A stretch of DNA of 64,000 nt from Paracoccus salsus (GCF_021556615.1 NZ_JAKGGD010000007.1:124001-188000), one strand, 5' to 3'. Shown: positions 51,250 to 59,818, numbered from the stretch's first letter. Notes: generated from the letters alone by a model not told the origin. Translations and numbers: made by a program.

Positions 51250-51539
51250 AAAAACACTATAAATCAATAACTTAAACTTCCGTGCATTTGTGGACCTAGT
51301 GCTTACGTGGGAAATTCGCGTAAGCAGTGCAATCGCGGTAGTGAGCTGAAGCTGTATCGATAGCCCATCGAATCTTTAGCGCGGTCTTCTGGTCGAAGGC
51401 GCATGACTTCAGCGTTCCTGCTTGCATCGCCTTCTTTCATCTCGCCAAGCATCGCATCGAGAAAGGCGGAGCTGCTAGTTCCGGCAAGCACTGCAGGGGA
51501 TATGGCGGCGGACCACATTTTGGTGTGCACTGAGTGTGC
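51250..51539. other. AT-richer stretch after the tRNA, possible broken gene
   Basis: No complete gene. On the minus strand a frame of ~75 codons (about 51539-51303; AISPAVLAGTSSSAFLDAMLGEMKEGDASRNAEVMRL) reads like the C-terminal end of a protein cut off by the IS3 element to its right. I do not recognise the family. The stretch also contains one GCGTAAGCA repeat and its inverse. Confidence 0.35.
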
Positions 51540-51612
51540 AACGGTAATCCTCCCCATGGTTAAGGGGATGCGCACGTAGAATTTTCTCGGCAAGATCGAC
51601 GAGGAGATTCCG

Positions 51613-51876
51613 ATGAAGAAGAGCCGTTTCACCGAGGCCCAGATCATGAGCGTGCTGCGTCAGGCTGAGGGCGGGATGCCCGTGCCGGAGCTGTGCCGTG
51701 AGCACGGGATCAGCAGCGCGACGTTCTACAAGTGGCGGGCCAAGTATGGCGGCATGGACGCGTCCATGATGAGCCAGATGAAGGCCTTGGAGGACGAGAA
51801 CCGGCGCCTGAAGCGCATGTTCGCGGACCTGAGCATGCAGGCCGATCTGCTCCGAGAGGCGCTCGGAAAAAAGTGA
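51613..51876 (+). CDS. IS3 transposase OrfA (helix-turn-helix protein)
   Basis: 87 residues. [46 protein letters not shown] is the IS3 HTH_Tnp_1 domain that binds the element ends; a leucine-zipper-like tail follows ([29 protein letters not shown]). Ribosome site GAGGAGA lies before ATG 51613. Near the stop is the slippery heptamer A-AAA-AAG (51867-51873); ribosomes slipping back one base make the OrfAB transposase, while OrfA alone usually inhibits transposition. Confidence 0.94.
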   Translation: MKKSRFTEAQIMSVLRQAEGGMPVPELCREHGISSATFYKWRAKYGGMDASMMSQMKALEDENRRLKRMFADLSMQADLLREALGKK

Positions 51877-52706
51877 CGCGGCCAGCTCAGCGCCGAGAGT
51901 TGGCCGAGAAGGCGATGGCGACGAAAGGGGTCAGCATCGCGCTGGCGTGCCGAGCGTTCGGGGTCAGCGAGACCTGTTTCCGCTACAGCCCGAAGCGGGA
52001 CGACGAGAACGAGATGATCGCCGACCTGCTGGTCGGGCTAACCAACGTCCACAAGACCAAGACCTGGGGCTTCGGCCTGTGCTTTCTGCACCTGCGGAAC
52101 GTGAAGGGGCATGCCTGGAACCACAAGCGGGTTCACCGGATCTACTGCGAGCTGGAGCTGAACCTGCGGATCAAGCCGCGGCGCAGGCTGAAGCGGGAGA
52201 AGCCCGAGGAACTGGCCGTGCCGGAGGCGCCGAACCTGGTCTGGTCGATGGACTTCATGGCCGATCGCCTGGTCGACGGGCGCCCGTTCCGGCTCTTGAA
52301 CGTGCTGGACGATTTCAACCGCGAAGGTCTGGGGATCGAGGTCGACTTCTCGCTGCCCGCCGAACGGGTCGTCCGGTCCCTGAACCAGATCATCGAATGG
52401 CGCGGCAAGCCCTTGGCGATCAGGGTCGACAACGGCCCCGAGTATGTCAGTTCCACGCTCATGACCTGGGCCGAGAAGCAGGGCATCGCCCTGACCTACA
52501 TCCAGCCCGGCAAGCCGCAGCAGAACGCCTATGTCGAGCGCTACAACCGGACGGTCCGACACGAATGGCTGGACCTCTACATCTTCGAAACCATCGATGA
52601 GGTGCAGCGGATCGCCACCGAATGGCTATGGACCTACAACAACGAACGCCCCAACCTGGGCATCGGCGGGGTCACACCCGCCATGAAGCTGAAAATGGCC
52701 GCATGA
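51873..52706 (+). CDS. IS3 transposase OrfB (DDE integrase domain), made as OrfAB by -1 frameshift
   Basis: About 277 residues in the -1 frame relative to orfA, entered at the A-AAA-AAG site; GTG 51873 could also start it alone. It has HTH_21-like [18 protein letters not shown], then the rve domain with DDE residues: Asp in [11 protein letters not shown], Asp in [12 protein letters not shown], Glu in [16 protein letters not shown], and the end [19 protein letters not shown]. Of the IS51/IS407-like IS3 groups. No stop or gap inside, so the element may be active. Confidence 0.93.
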   Translation: MTRPAQRRELAEKAMATKGVSIALACRAFGVSETCFRYSPKRDDENEMIADLLVGLTNVHKTKTWGFGLCFLHLRNVKGHAWNHKRVHRIYCELELNLRIKPRRRLKREKPEELAVPEAPNLVWSMDFMADRLVDGRPFRLLNVLDDFNREGLGIEVDFSLPAERVVRSLNQIIEWRGKPLAIRVDNGPEYVSSTLMTWAEKQGIALTYIQPGKPQQNAYVERYNRTVRHEWLDLYIFETIDEVQRIATEWLWTYNNERPNLGIGGVTPAMKLKMAA

Positions 52707-52748
52707 GTTCTACGGTCGCGCCCCGTTAAATTGGGGAGGATTACCGTT

Positions 52749-53009
52749 TTTCTGCGCCTTGACGTAGGGCCGCACATATTCAGGCGACATCAACCGGACC
52801 TCGTGCCCCAGTCCCGCCAGCGATCGGCCCATATGATGGGCGCCGCAGCACGCTTCCATTGCCATCGTGCATGGCTTCAACTTTGCGGCAAACGCGATCA
52901 CGCCATCGCGTCGCATTCGCCGACGCACGATAACCGCACCGTTCGCGTCAAGGCCGACGATGCTGCAGCTGTTTTTGCCTAGATCAATTCCCAAGATCAC
53001 AATGCTCAT
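52749..53009 (-). pseudogene. IS110-family transposase, N-terminal fragment cut by the IS3 element
   Basis: 87 residues: ILGIDLGKNSCSIVGLDANG (first Asp of the RuvC-like DEDD site), TMAMEACCGAHHMGRSLAGLGHEVRLMSPEYVRPYVKAQKN, then the frame runs into the IS3 terminal repeat. The C-terminal two thirds are not found on the left side of the IS3. It is distinct in sequence from the older IS110 remnant at 21715. Confidence 0.85.
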
Positions 53010-53082
53010 GGTTCGTTCCTTCCTCCTTTGAATACCGACACCTTACACGAGCGGCGGCGGGAGGGGCGGGCCATCCATAAAG

Positions 53083-53511
53083 GGGGGCTTGGGCGCCTGA
53101 TCGGACGGACCAAAGGCGGCATGAATACCAAGCTTCACGCCGTGATGGACAGCGTTAGGCGACCGATCCGCCTCTTCATCATCGCCCCGGACAGGTGATC
53201 GACTACATCGGTGCGCGGGCCCTATGCGCCCCCCTGCCTTCGGTCGACAGGTTGATCGCCGACCGAGGCTATGACGCCAATTGGTTCCGGGAAGCCCTAC
53301 ATGGTAAGGGGATACGGGCCTGCATTTTCGGCAGAACGTCCCGCGTCAGGGCCATCTGCTAGGAAAGCGCGGATACAAGAGGCGCAACCGCATCGAGATC
53401 ATGTTCGGTCGTCTGGAAGACTGGCGCAGGGTCGCAACTCGCTACGACCGATGCCCCGAGATCCTCCTATCCGTCATCGCGTTCACCGCAGCCGCCATCT
53501 TTTGGCTTTGA
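53083..53511 (+). pseudogene. IS5-family transposase remnant
   Basis: Reading across frames gives the second half of an IS5/IS427-type DDE transposase: GRTKGGMNTKLHAVMD, RPIRLFI, the DYIGAR/LIADRGYDANWFREAL region (second Asp), then RGYKRRNRIEIMFGRLEDWRRVATRYDRCPEILLSVIAF (catalytic Glu) and a stop at 53509. The N-terminal half is gone, and there are frameshifts near 53200 and 53350. Dead fragment. Confidence 0.8.
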
Positions 53512-53557
53512 AAATTAGCGAGTCTGGAGCCTAGCCGCCGGCTGCAGAAATTTCTGA

Positions 53558-54220
53558 CGGCTGGCTAACCGACAACTACACCTGCGCAAGGTCACTATTT
53601 ACCGGCCTCTGCCGCTTCCGCAAGACGTCGGGGATGCGATCGCCGCCTACCTCGCGTGCCGCCCTTCGACATGCCGGAGCGATCACGTGTTCCTCCGCAA
53701 TATCGCGCCGTTCCGGCCGTTCCGGTCCGGTGACGGCGTCTCGTCGGTGGTGAGACGCCTCATGCAGCGGGCCGGCATTGTGGCGCCGGTCAAGGGAGCG
53801 CACGTCCTGCGGCACACGGCGGCGACCGAGATGCTGCGCCATGGCGTTCCGCTCGAGAAGATCGGGTTGGTCCTGCGGCACAGAGGCATCGACACGACGG
53901 CCCATTATGCCAAGGTCGCGTATCTGCTCAAGCAGCATGCAGCGACCGCCGCACGAGCACATCCCGGCCTCAGCAAGAAACGCATCTCGCCTCACGTGCT
54001 CAGGCACACATGCGCGATGATCATCCTCCAGGCAACTCAGGACATCCGCAAAGTGTCGCTGTGGCTGGGACACGCCACTCTGACGACCACCGAGATCTAC
54101 ACGCGTGGGGATCCGACAGAGAAGATCGACGCAATGGAATCGATTGTTCCACCGCATCTGCGGCGCGGCGCATTCCAACCGTCCGACAGGCTGATCGCGC
54201 TCCTCAAGCCCCCTTCGTAA
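53558..54220 (+). pseudogene. Chimeric tyrosine recombinase remnant with two catalytic C-termini
   Basis: The frame is open from 53558 and has no proper start. Residues to about 54 read LPLPQDVGDAIAAYLA and VFLRNIAPF as in the middle of large phage-type integrases. Then comes a first catalytic end: HVLRHTAATEMLRHGVPLEKIGLVLRHRGIDTTAHYAKV (Arg, His, His, Tyr). It is fused directly to a second one: HVLRHTCAMIILQATQDIRKVSLWLGHATLTTTEIYTRGD. Two RHT boxes in one chain point to a deletion joining neighbouring recombinase genes, as in recombinase-in-trio elements. N-terminal DNA-binding parts are missing. Confidence 0.78.
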
Positions 54221-54300
54221 TGGTGAGCCGGGATGGCGGCGGCGGACACAGGAATACGATCACGTCGCCGCCAGCTCCCCATTACCGGATCTGCCCATAA

Positions 54301-54331
54301 TGCAGGTAATGGGCATCGCCCATTACCTGCA
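54301..54331. repeat. Perfect 14-bp palindrome at the broken start of the IS91 transposase
   Basis: TGCAGGTAATGGGC (54301-54314), 3-base loop, GCCCATTACCTGCA (54318-54331). The recognisable transposase sequence starts exactly at its right arm, so it marks a rearrangement junction or is a hairpin formed by inverted duplication. Confidence 0.8.
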
Positions 54332-55332
54332 AGAATCGGCATTGCCCGAAGTGTCAGGGACCGGCCGCCCGCGACTGGATGGCGGCGCGCGCCGAGGATC
54401 TGCTGCCCGTGGAATACTTCCACGTCGTCTTCACTCTGCCGGTCGAGATCGCGCAGATCGCCTATTGGAACAAGAAGGCTGTCTACGGGCTGCTGTTCAA
54501 GGCATCGGCCGAGACAGTGATGACCATTGCCGCCGACCCCAAGCGCCTCGGCGCCCGGGTCGGCATGACCAGCGTGCTCCATACCTGGGGTTCGGCACTG
54601 ACCCACCATCCCCACATCCACATGATCGTTCCAGGCGGCGGCCTGTCGCCCGACGGCACGAGGTGGGTCGCCTGCCACCCCGGGTTCTTCCTGCATGTGC
54701 GGGTGCTATCGCGGCTGTTTCGACGCCTGTTTCTGGAAGGGCTGATGGATCTGCACCGGGCCGGTCAGTTGGCTTTCTTCGGCGCATTGGTCAAGCTGGC
54801 CCACGCGGAGACCTTCACGTCATGGCTCGCCCCGTTTCGCAAATCCGAATGGGTCGTCTATGCCAAACCGCCCTTCGGCGGACCCGAGGCCGTGCTCGCC
54901 TATCTCAGGCGCTATACCCACCGGGTGGCGATCTCGAACAATCGCCTGGTCAGTGCCGACGCCGATACCGTGACCTTCCGCTGGAAGGATTATCGCATCA
55001 AATCCGGCGACCGCCAAAAGGTCATGCGGCTGGCCGCGCCGGAGTTCATCCGCCGCTTCCTGATCCACGTCCTGCCGGACGGCTTCCACCGCATCCGGCA
55101 TTACGGGCTGCTCTCCAGCGCCGCCCGCAAGGCCAACATCACCAAGATCCGCGCCTTGCTCTGCGTCCAGCGGCCTGAACAGGTTGCTGGGCCGGAGCCA
55201 CAGACCGAGATCACCCCGCTCACCCTGCGCGAGCCATGCCCATGCTGCGGCGGACCCATGCGCATCATCGAGATCTTCCGGCGCGGGCAGAAACCGATAG
55301 CGCGCGCGCCACCCAAGGAGCAGGCCGCATGA
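54331..55332 (+). pseudogene. IS91-family (HUH, Y2-type) transposase, 5'-truncated
   Basis: From about 54328 the frame reads CKNRHCPKCQGPAARDW (half of the zinc finger), then DLLPVEYFHVVFTLP, the metal-binding HUH site in THHPHIHMIVPGGG, the catalytic Tyr region YLRRYTHRVAISN, and FRWKDYR, RRFLIHVLPDGFHRIRHYG. The first ~40-50 residues including the first Cys pair are missing; upstream in frame is a stop at 54307. From ATG 54379 a protein of 317 residues could be made, but without the zinc finger. IS91 elements move by rolling circle and can carry adjacent genes, here possibly the cassette to the right. Confidence 0.85.
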
Positions 55333-55849
55333 CATATCGCCCGTCATCCGACACGAAGCAGCACCGGCTACAATCCGCAGATCCGGTCCGAACAGCGTGT
55401 GCGCCCCCGTTTCCAGCGCGGCCAAAGGCGGCAGCAACTCCGAAACGCACAGCCCTGTCGGGATCATCGGCCGGGTTCGCGACCGTATCAGGCACCTGGC
55501 TCGCCATCAGCCGCACCCCGGATGCAGCCGCCGCCCCGACCGCCCGCGCACTTTCCCCATAGGATGATCCAAGACCCCCGCGGCTTCCTCCTTCCGAGGT
55601 TTGTCAACGCGGGCCGCCACCCCCCGGCCGCCCACGTCACGCCGCGGCCCGCATCGAAAAACCTTCAGGGGAGCGGAAGTTCGCTGCTGCCGCGAACGGG
55701 CCCTGTTGATACCCGCAAAGCGGACATTGGAAGACCGCTCAGACCTTTTCTCATAAGAGGGTCATTTGCGCCTCCTTGGATGCCCCTTGCCGCGTTGTCA
55801 TCGGCGACAGCCCCAGCTACAATGGTGCAAGCCGAGGTAAGAGATAAAC
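55333..55849. other. Stretch between the IS91 remnant and the three-gene cassette, no gene seen
   Basis: 517 bases. Open frames here are Pro/Arg-rich and look like random high-GC reading. The left half is probably the non-coding end of the IS91-type element. The base composition becomes AT-richer to the right, near the cassette start. I could not find a clear promoter. Confidence 0.5.
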
Positions 55850-56179
55850 ATGCAAATCATAATCGGGGTGTTCATAAGCTTCGCGGCAGCTCTGCTGTTT
55901 TTTCTGGTCGAGCCGATGCTGTTGGGGCTCAGCGAAGCTTGGAGATTGGGTGCTGCGGCAATCGTTTTCGTTGTCGTTATAGGCATTACTTTTTACCTGC
56001 ACTGGCGCTCGTCCGGAAGCTCAAACGAGCCACGCTCTATCGCCATGCGAAACAAGTCGAAAAAAGATCTCGATATCGAAATGAAGAATGTAAAGGCAAA
56101 AGACGGATCTGGGAATATTGCCTCGGACAATGAATCCGGCGGCAACACGAAGATCAAGATTTCCGATAGCGATCTTTGA
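55850..56179 (+). CDS. Small two-helix membrane protein with Gly/Asn-rich cytoplasmic tail (cassette gene A)
   Basis: 109 residues. Two membrane helices (~2-25 IIIGVFISFAAALLFFLVEP and ~33-53 LGAAAIVFVVVIGITFYLHW), then a charged part (MRNKSKKDLDIEMKNVKAKDG) and a tail SGNIASDNESGGNTKIKI. That tail motif reappears, with the same spacing, in the next protein (SGDTASRNQAGRDNIINI). Not a family I recognise. Stop is 4 bases before the next start, so the pair is co-translated. Lower GC than the chromosome core, which suggests transfer. A membrane anchor or pore-type effector is a guess. Confidence 0.72.
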   Translation: MQIIIGVFISFAAALLFFLVEPMLLGLSEAWRLGAAAIVFVVVIGITFYLHWRSSGSSNEPRSIAMRNKSKKDLDIEMKNVKAKDGSGNIASDNESGGNTKIKISDSDL

Positions 56180-56183
56180 CAAA

Positions 56184-57026
56184 ATGAGTCACGCGCATTT
56201 TCGCCTTGATTGGCTGAGAGAAGAAAAGAAACTCAACCCGTTTTTCGGCGGAAGGCCAGGTGTGGTTCGGATCGACTTCGTTTCGGATGATGCGGCGGAG
56301 GATAAATTCAATCATTTCATAAAGGAGAAGTTCCAAAACAAAACCGGCAACGGTCAATGGTTGTCGCTTCGGTTGGACGATGCGTGGAGCACAACTTTTC
56401 CTGGATACGACCAGATTGTAGCAATCGCAAAAAAACTTGAAGAAGCGAATTTTGAGATTGACTGGTCGCAAGTGCAGAACGGTTCAGGCGATACAGCGTC
56501 TCGAAATCAAGCTGGCCGCGATAACATTATCAATATTGAGAATTCATATTTTGTAAATGGTGTGGATGGCTCGCCAACGGGCATTAAGAAGCTCCTACTC
56601 CTCGTCTGCGAGGCCATGGCGAAGTTTGTCGGGAGCGGTGGCCACTTCATGTTGATCATAAATGACATGCAGCGCCACAACCAAGGCAAGTTCTGGGAGA
56701 TGATTTGGAACGCGGGGCTGCGGGACGCCGTAGGAGACCAAATATCTCTCGTATACTTTGTCGGGCCAAAGTGTGGGCGCGAACCGCATGGTGACGCACC
56801 TGCGCCGGAAGTTCAGTTTACGCTTCCTCACAGCATTGAAACTGACGATGCAAGACAGGACGAAGTCTACGACGACATTATTGAGATATTAAAATCTCAT
56901 GCGGGATATTCCGACGACGAAGCAAGCAAAACTGCGGGTGGGCTTGTCGCAAGTAATTGCGATTCTGTATTGAGACTGCATATGGGCCTTTCCAAGACGA
57001 TCATGTTCAACAACTTGAAGAGATGA
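56184..57026 (+). CDS. Unknown protein with central Gly/Asn-rich motif and Walker B-like strand (cassette gene B)
   Basis: 280 residues. N-terminal domain (~1-95): HFRLDWLREEKKLNPFFGG, VVRIDFVSD, QWLSLRLDDAW, FPGYDQIVAIAKKLEE. Then the linker NGSGDTASRNQAGRDNIINIEN (~98-120), matching the tail of gene A. The C-terminal domain (~125-280) has ahydrophobic strand ending in acidic/polar residues (HFMLIINDMQ) like an ATPase Walker B, followed by ISLVYFVGP, but no Walker A (GxxxxGK[ST]) is seen. So it may be a degenerate or nucleotide-free P-loop relative. Coupled on both sides to A and C. AT-rich codon use unlike the chromosomal core. Confidence 0.7.
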   Translation: MSHAHFRLDWLREEKKLNPFFGGRPGVVRIDFVSDDAAEDKFNHFIKEKFQNKTGNGQWLSLRLDDAWSTTFPGYDQIVAIAKKLEEANFEIDWSQVQNGSGDTASRNQAGRDNIINIENSYFVNGVDGSPTGIKKLLLLVCEAMAKFVGSGGHFMLIINDMQRHNQGKFWEMIWNAGLRDAVGDQISLVYFVGPKCGREPHGDAPAPEVQFTLPHSIETDDARQDEVYDDIIEILKSHAGYSDDEASKTAGGLVASNCDSVLRLHMGLSKTIMFNNLKR

Positions 57027-57032
57027 TTGATT

Positions 57033-58433
57033 GTGAGCTTGCTTGACGACTTCCTTGAAGGTGCACCAGACGGCGTTGGGCCAACGCTGGCCGCGTTGGC
57101 GTGTGCAGAGAGCCTAACGGATGATGTCGCGCGCGCGATTTTCAAAACGGTGCCAGTGCCTGGATTGGATGCAGAGCAGTTTCTGTCCGCTTTCAAATAT
57201 TCTGGCCTGACGGAGCCGCGGAACAGCGAATGGAATCTCAATCACGAACTGCGGGATGAACTCGTTCGTTCGGATTTCTTGCCTTCGGAATCAAAGCAAT
57301 CAGTTCACGGCTATCTGGTTGAGTTGGGGCAGAAAGCTGATGCCGGCGAGACGGCGGGCAGAACTGTTCCGACTTACTTGTTCTCCGAGGCTGGCATTGC
57401 CTACCATCTGGCCGGGGCCGGAGATACTGAGGCCGCCTTGGAGCATTACAGCCGCGCATCCCTTGGACCGTTCAATGGGGCGCAATGGCTCGGCGCGAAG
57501 TTTGTCGAGGAACAGGAAGAAACTGGCGTCATGCCAGAAGGGCAGATCGAAACGACCTTCCTGCGCGCTTGGGTAATGCTGCGGCAAGGTCGCAAGAAAG
57601 AGGCGATGCCTCTTTTCGCGAAGATCGCGGAAACCGATGAGCCAAAACGCGAAGTCGCGATTTCCCTACACTTGATTGGCAACGATCGCCCTCCACGGCG
57701 CTCGGACCAAGCAGAGGCCGAACTTCTGCGCAGCATCGAGATCGACGACAGCCTCGGCAACCGCTTCGGTGTCGCCCAGACCCTTCACAGCCTCGCCAAC
57801 CTCCTGAGCAAGCAGGACGGGCGCTGGGAGGACGCGGAGAAAGCCTATCGTGAGAGCATCGAGATCGGCGAGAGCGTCGACAACCGCTTCCATGTTGCCC
57901 AGACCCTTCACAGCCTCGCCAACCTCCTGAGCAAGCAAGACGGGCGCTGGGACGAGGCGGAGAAGGCCTATCGTGAGAGCATCGAGATCGACGACAGCCT
58001 CGGCAACCGCTTCGGTGTCGCCCAGACCCTTCACAGCCTCGCCAACCTCCTGAGCAAGCAGGACGGGCGCTGGGACGAGGCGGAGAAGGCCTATCGTGAG
58101 AGCATCGAGATACTCGACAGCCTCGGCAACCGCTTCGGTGTCGCCCAGACCCTTCACAGCCTCGCCAACCTCCTGAGCAAGCAAGACGGGCGCTGGGACG
58201 AGGCGGAGAAGGCCTATCGTGAGAGCATCGAGATCGGTGAGAAGATCCACAGGGACAATCATGTAGCTCAAACTCTTCGCAGCTACGCGCTGCACATTGA
58301 GCGACGCGATCCCAAACAGGCGCTGGACCTGCTGACGCGTTCGCTCGAAATCAACGAGCGGCGCGTCAACCGCAGGTTCGCCAATCTTGTCAGGCAGACA
58401 ATCGGCCAGGTTCGAAAGAGGAACGGGCTTTAA
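57033..58433 (+). CDS. TPR-repeat protein with winged-helix-like N-terminus (cassette gene C)
   Basis: 466 residues from GTG 57033 (TTG 57027 also possible; GAAGAG lies upstream). Residues ~1-110 (LAALACAESLTDDVARAIF, QFLSAFKYSGLTEPR, WNLNHELRDELV) look like the winged-helix part that follows the ATPase in STAND proteins. A TPR domain follows: helical repeats from ~115, then four 41-residue units with core RFGVAQTLHSLANLLSKQ / DEAEKAYRESIEI that are almost identical, and a closing part. The near-identical units mean recent expansion. Together with gene B it could be a split STAND-like sensor; this is inference. Confidence 0.78.
   Translation: MSLLDDFLEGAPDGVGPTLAALACAESLTDDVARAIFKTVPVPGLDAEQFLSAFKYSGLTEPRNSEWNLNHELRDELVRSDFLPSESKQSVHGYLVELGQKADAGETAGRTVPTYLFSEAGIAYHLAGAGDTEAALEHYSRASLGPFNGAQWLGAKFVEEQEETGVMPEGQIETTFLRAWVMLRQGRKKEAMPLFAKIAETDEPKREVAISLHLIGNDRPPRRSDQAEAELLRSIEIDDSLGNRFGVAQTLHSLANLLSKQDGRWEDAEKAYRESIEIGESVDNRFHVAQTLHSLANLLSKQDGRWDEAEKAYRESIEIDDSLGNRFGVAQTLHSLANLLSKQDGRWDEAEKAYRESIEILDSLGNRFGVAQTLHSLANLLSKQDGRWDEAEKAYRESIEIGEKIHRDNHVAQTLRSYALHIERRDPKQALDLLTRSLEINERRVNRRFANLVRQTIGQVRKRNGL
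57732..58223 (+). repeat. Four tandem 123-bp repeats inside the TPR gene
   Basis: The string AGCATCGAGAT recurs at 57732, 57855, 57978, 58101 and 58224, exactly 123 bases (41 codons) apart. Units are nearly identical at DNA level, differing mainly in the loop codons between helices (DDS, GES, LDS). Copy number could vary by slippage or recombination. Confidence 0.92.
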
Positions 58434-58795
58434 TGCTCACCCATCTTTGGTGCGTTGACCCGGGATTGTTGAGAGCTTTGACGCAAGGCTCCGAGGCCGC
58501 CCCCGGTTGATATTTCTACATCTGCGACTTTGCTACTCGGCAGGGCGTGGCGGCGACCACAAAGAGTTGCAAGGGGACTTGGACTGATGCGTTCACGTGA
58601 GGGGTTGTTGCGGAAACGCTATTGCCGGGTGGGAAAATCAACGAGGTGGGCCACGACATAGTATTGCACCCGCAGCGAACGGCTGGTTTGATGGGACGCA
58701 CTGCAGCATGTGACGCCCCATGCGGATGGCGACTTTGGGCCGACCTAGACGAGATGGCGAAAGTTGACCGCCCCTCAGGCACGGCTGTCAAGGAC
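58434..58795. other. Intergenic stretch after the cassette, no gene seen
   Basis: 362 bases between two convergent genes. Short frames lack ribosome sites and family features. I see no hairpin with a T-run. Confidence 0.5.
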
Positions 58796-59818
58796 TCAAT
58801 CCTGCGCTCTCGGCCCAACGATGCGCGTTGGCAAATCCCTATCTCCAAATTGTCCACGCTTGTGCGCCCTAACCCGTACAACTTTGCCGTTCGAATACCG
58901 TCTTTCATGTTCGGCCACCCAGTGCTCCGTCGGCGTGGCTCGGCTTACAGTCTGCGCCCCCTCAAAACGAAGCCTCGCTTTTTGCTCAATCATGTGTCGA
59001 TCAGCAGCCGGTCCAATTCGAATGGTGACGTGAGACTTTAGCGTTTCGGTCATCCAAGACTTGCCAAATTTCCGTGCTGTTTTGGCCTGAGCGGTCGAGA
59101 GGCTTGGAACCACTTGTGAAAGCAGATCGTCTTCACGTGCAGCAAGAGCTGCAAAAAGCATAAAACCTATCACCATCTCGTAGGTAAGGTGACCTTTATG
59201 CTCCTCGAAATGGTCTCTCGCCGATTTTTCACTATCCAACAATCCAAGCCGCATGAGTCCGGCAATTACGGTCCTTTGAAGTTGCCAACTAATGTTATCA
59301 AAGTCGGGGCGACCATCTTGTGATTTCGATATCTCCAGAACGAAGGGCGCATCAAAGAACATTGCTTCAGTCACGGCAGAGAAAAGACGCACGGTCAACT
59401 TTTCAGGTGACCGATTATCAAAAAGGAACCCTCGCTGGTGCCGGTTGTTCAACTCTTCTTCGCTCTGTGTCGTTATTCCTCGCGCGACGCGATCCTCCCA
59501 CAGTTTTCGGTCGTCGTACTCGATCCAAATAAGGTCACGCGGAAAGTCGACATCACGGACATAGCTTTGAATGTCGGATTCTGCCCTTTTCTCCTCTGGC
59601 ATTCCCTGAACGTCCATTCTGAGGGAATCGAGGTAATTTGCGGCATTGTGGTCAAGCAAATAGATTCTGGCCGAAGCGAGATCGCTAAGAACGCTTTGCC
59701 AGTGTTGGCGTATTTCCTCAGATAAGACCAACTGCCCATCAGGGCCGGGCATGTTCCCCGGCTGCTCGTTGTCGAGATAGTGACCGAACTTTAAGGCGAT
59801 TGTCTTATAAAGGATCAT
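58796..59818 (-). CDS. Hypothetical protein, 340 residues
   Basis: Soluble, acidic-to-neutral protein without signal or membrane helix. Visible features: an N-terminal helical part (QHWQSVLSDLASARIYLLDHNAANYLDSLR), a middle part with SPEKLTVRLFSAVTEAMFFDAPFVLEI, helical WQLQRTVIAGLMRLGLLD, and a basic end (AEHERRYSNGKVVRVRAHKRGQFGDR). The basic tail with KVVRVRAHKRG resembles the C-termini of some plasmid- and phage-borne hypothetical proteins, but no function is known to me. ATG 59818 is the first start; the frame covers the whole span. Lone gene in the island, on the strand opposite to the TPR cassette. Confidence 0.72.
   Translation of the reverse strand: MILYKTIALKFGHYLDNEQPGNMPGPDGQLVLSEEIRQHWQSVLSDLASARIYLLDHNAANYLDSLRMDVQGMPEEKRAESDIQSYVRDVDFPRDLIWIEYDDRKLWEDRVARGITTQSEEELNNRHQRGFLFDNRSPEKLTVRLFSAVTEAMFFDAPFVLEISKSQDGRPDFDNISWQLQRTVIAGLMRLGLLDSEKSARDHFEEHKGHLTYEMVIGFMLFAALAAREDDLLSQVVPSLSTAQAKTARKFGKSWMTETLKSHVTIRIGPAADRHMIEQKARLRFEGAQTVSRATPTEHWVAEHERRYSNGKVVRVRAHKRGQFGDRDLPTRIVGPRAQD

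Larger units (their letters stand above)
51540..52748 (+). mobile_element. IS3-family insertion sequence, complete
   Basis: Bounded by 16-bp perfect inverted repeats AACGGTAATCCTCCCC (51540-51555) and its reverse complement (52733-52748), with further similarity inside. It contains orfA and orfB joined by a programmed -1 frameshift. Right side lies in an IS110 fragment. No target duplication is visible, and the left flank is not IS110, so a deletion or rearrangement followed insertion. Confidence 0.9.

Noticed and set aside
57732..58223. CRISPR array
   Set aside because: Regular 123-base spacing, but the units are contiguous, in frame and code for TPR helices; there are no spacers and no cas genes.
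57666..58295. 209-codon antisense repeat protein (LVPAPVLLAQEVGEAVKGLG units)
   Set aside because: It arises only because the TPR-coding repeats on the plus strand are multiples of three; no start signal or family.
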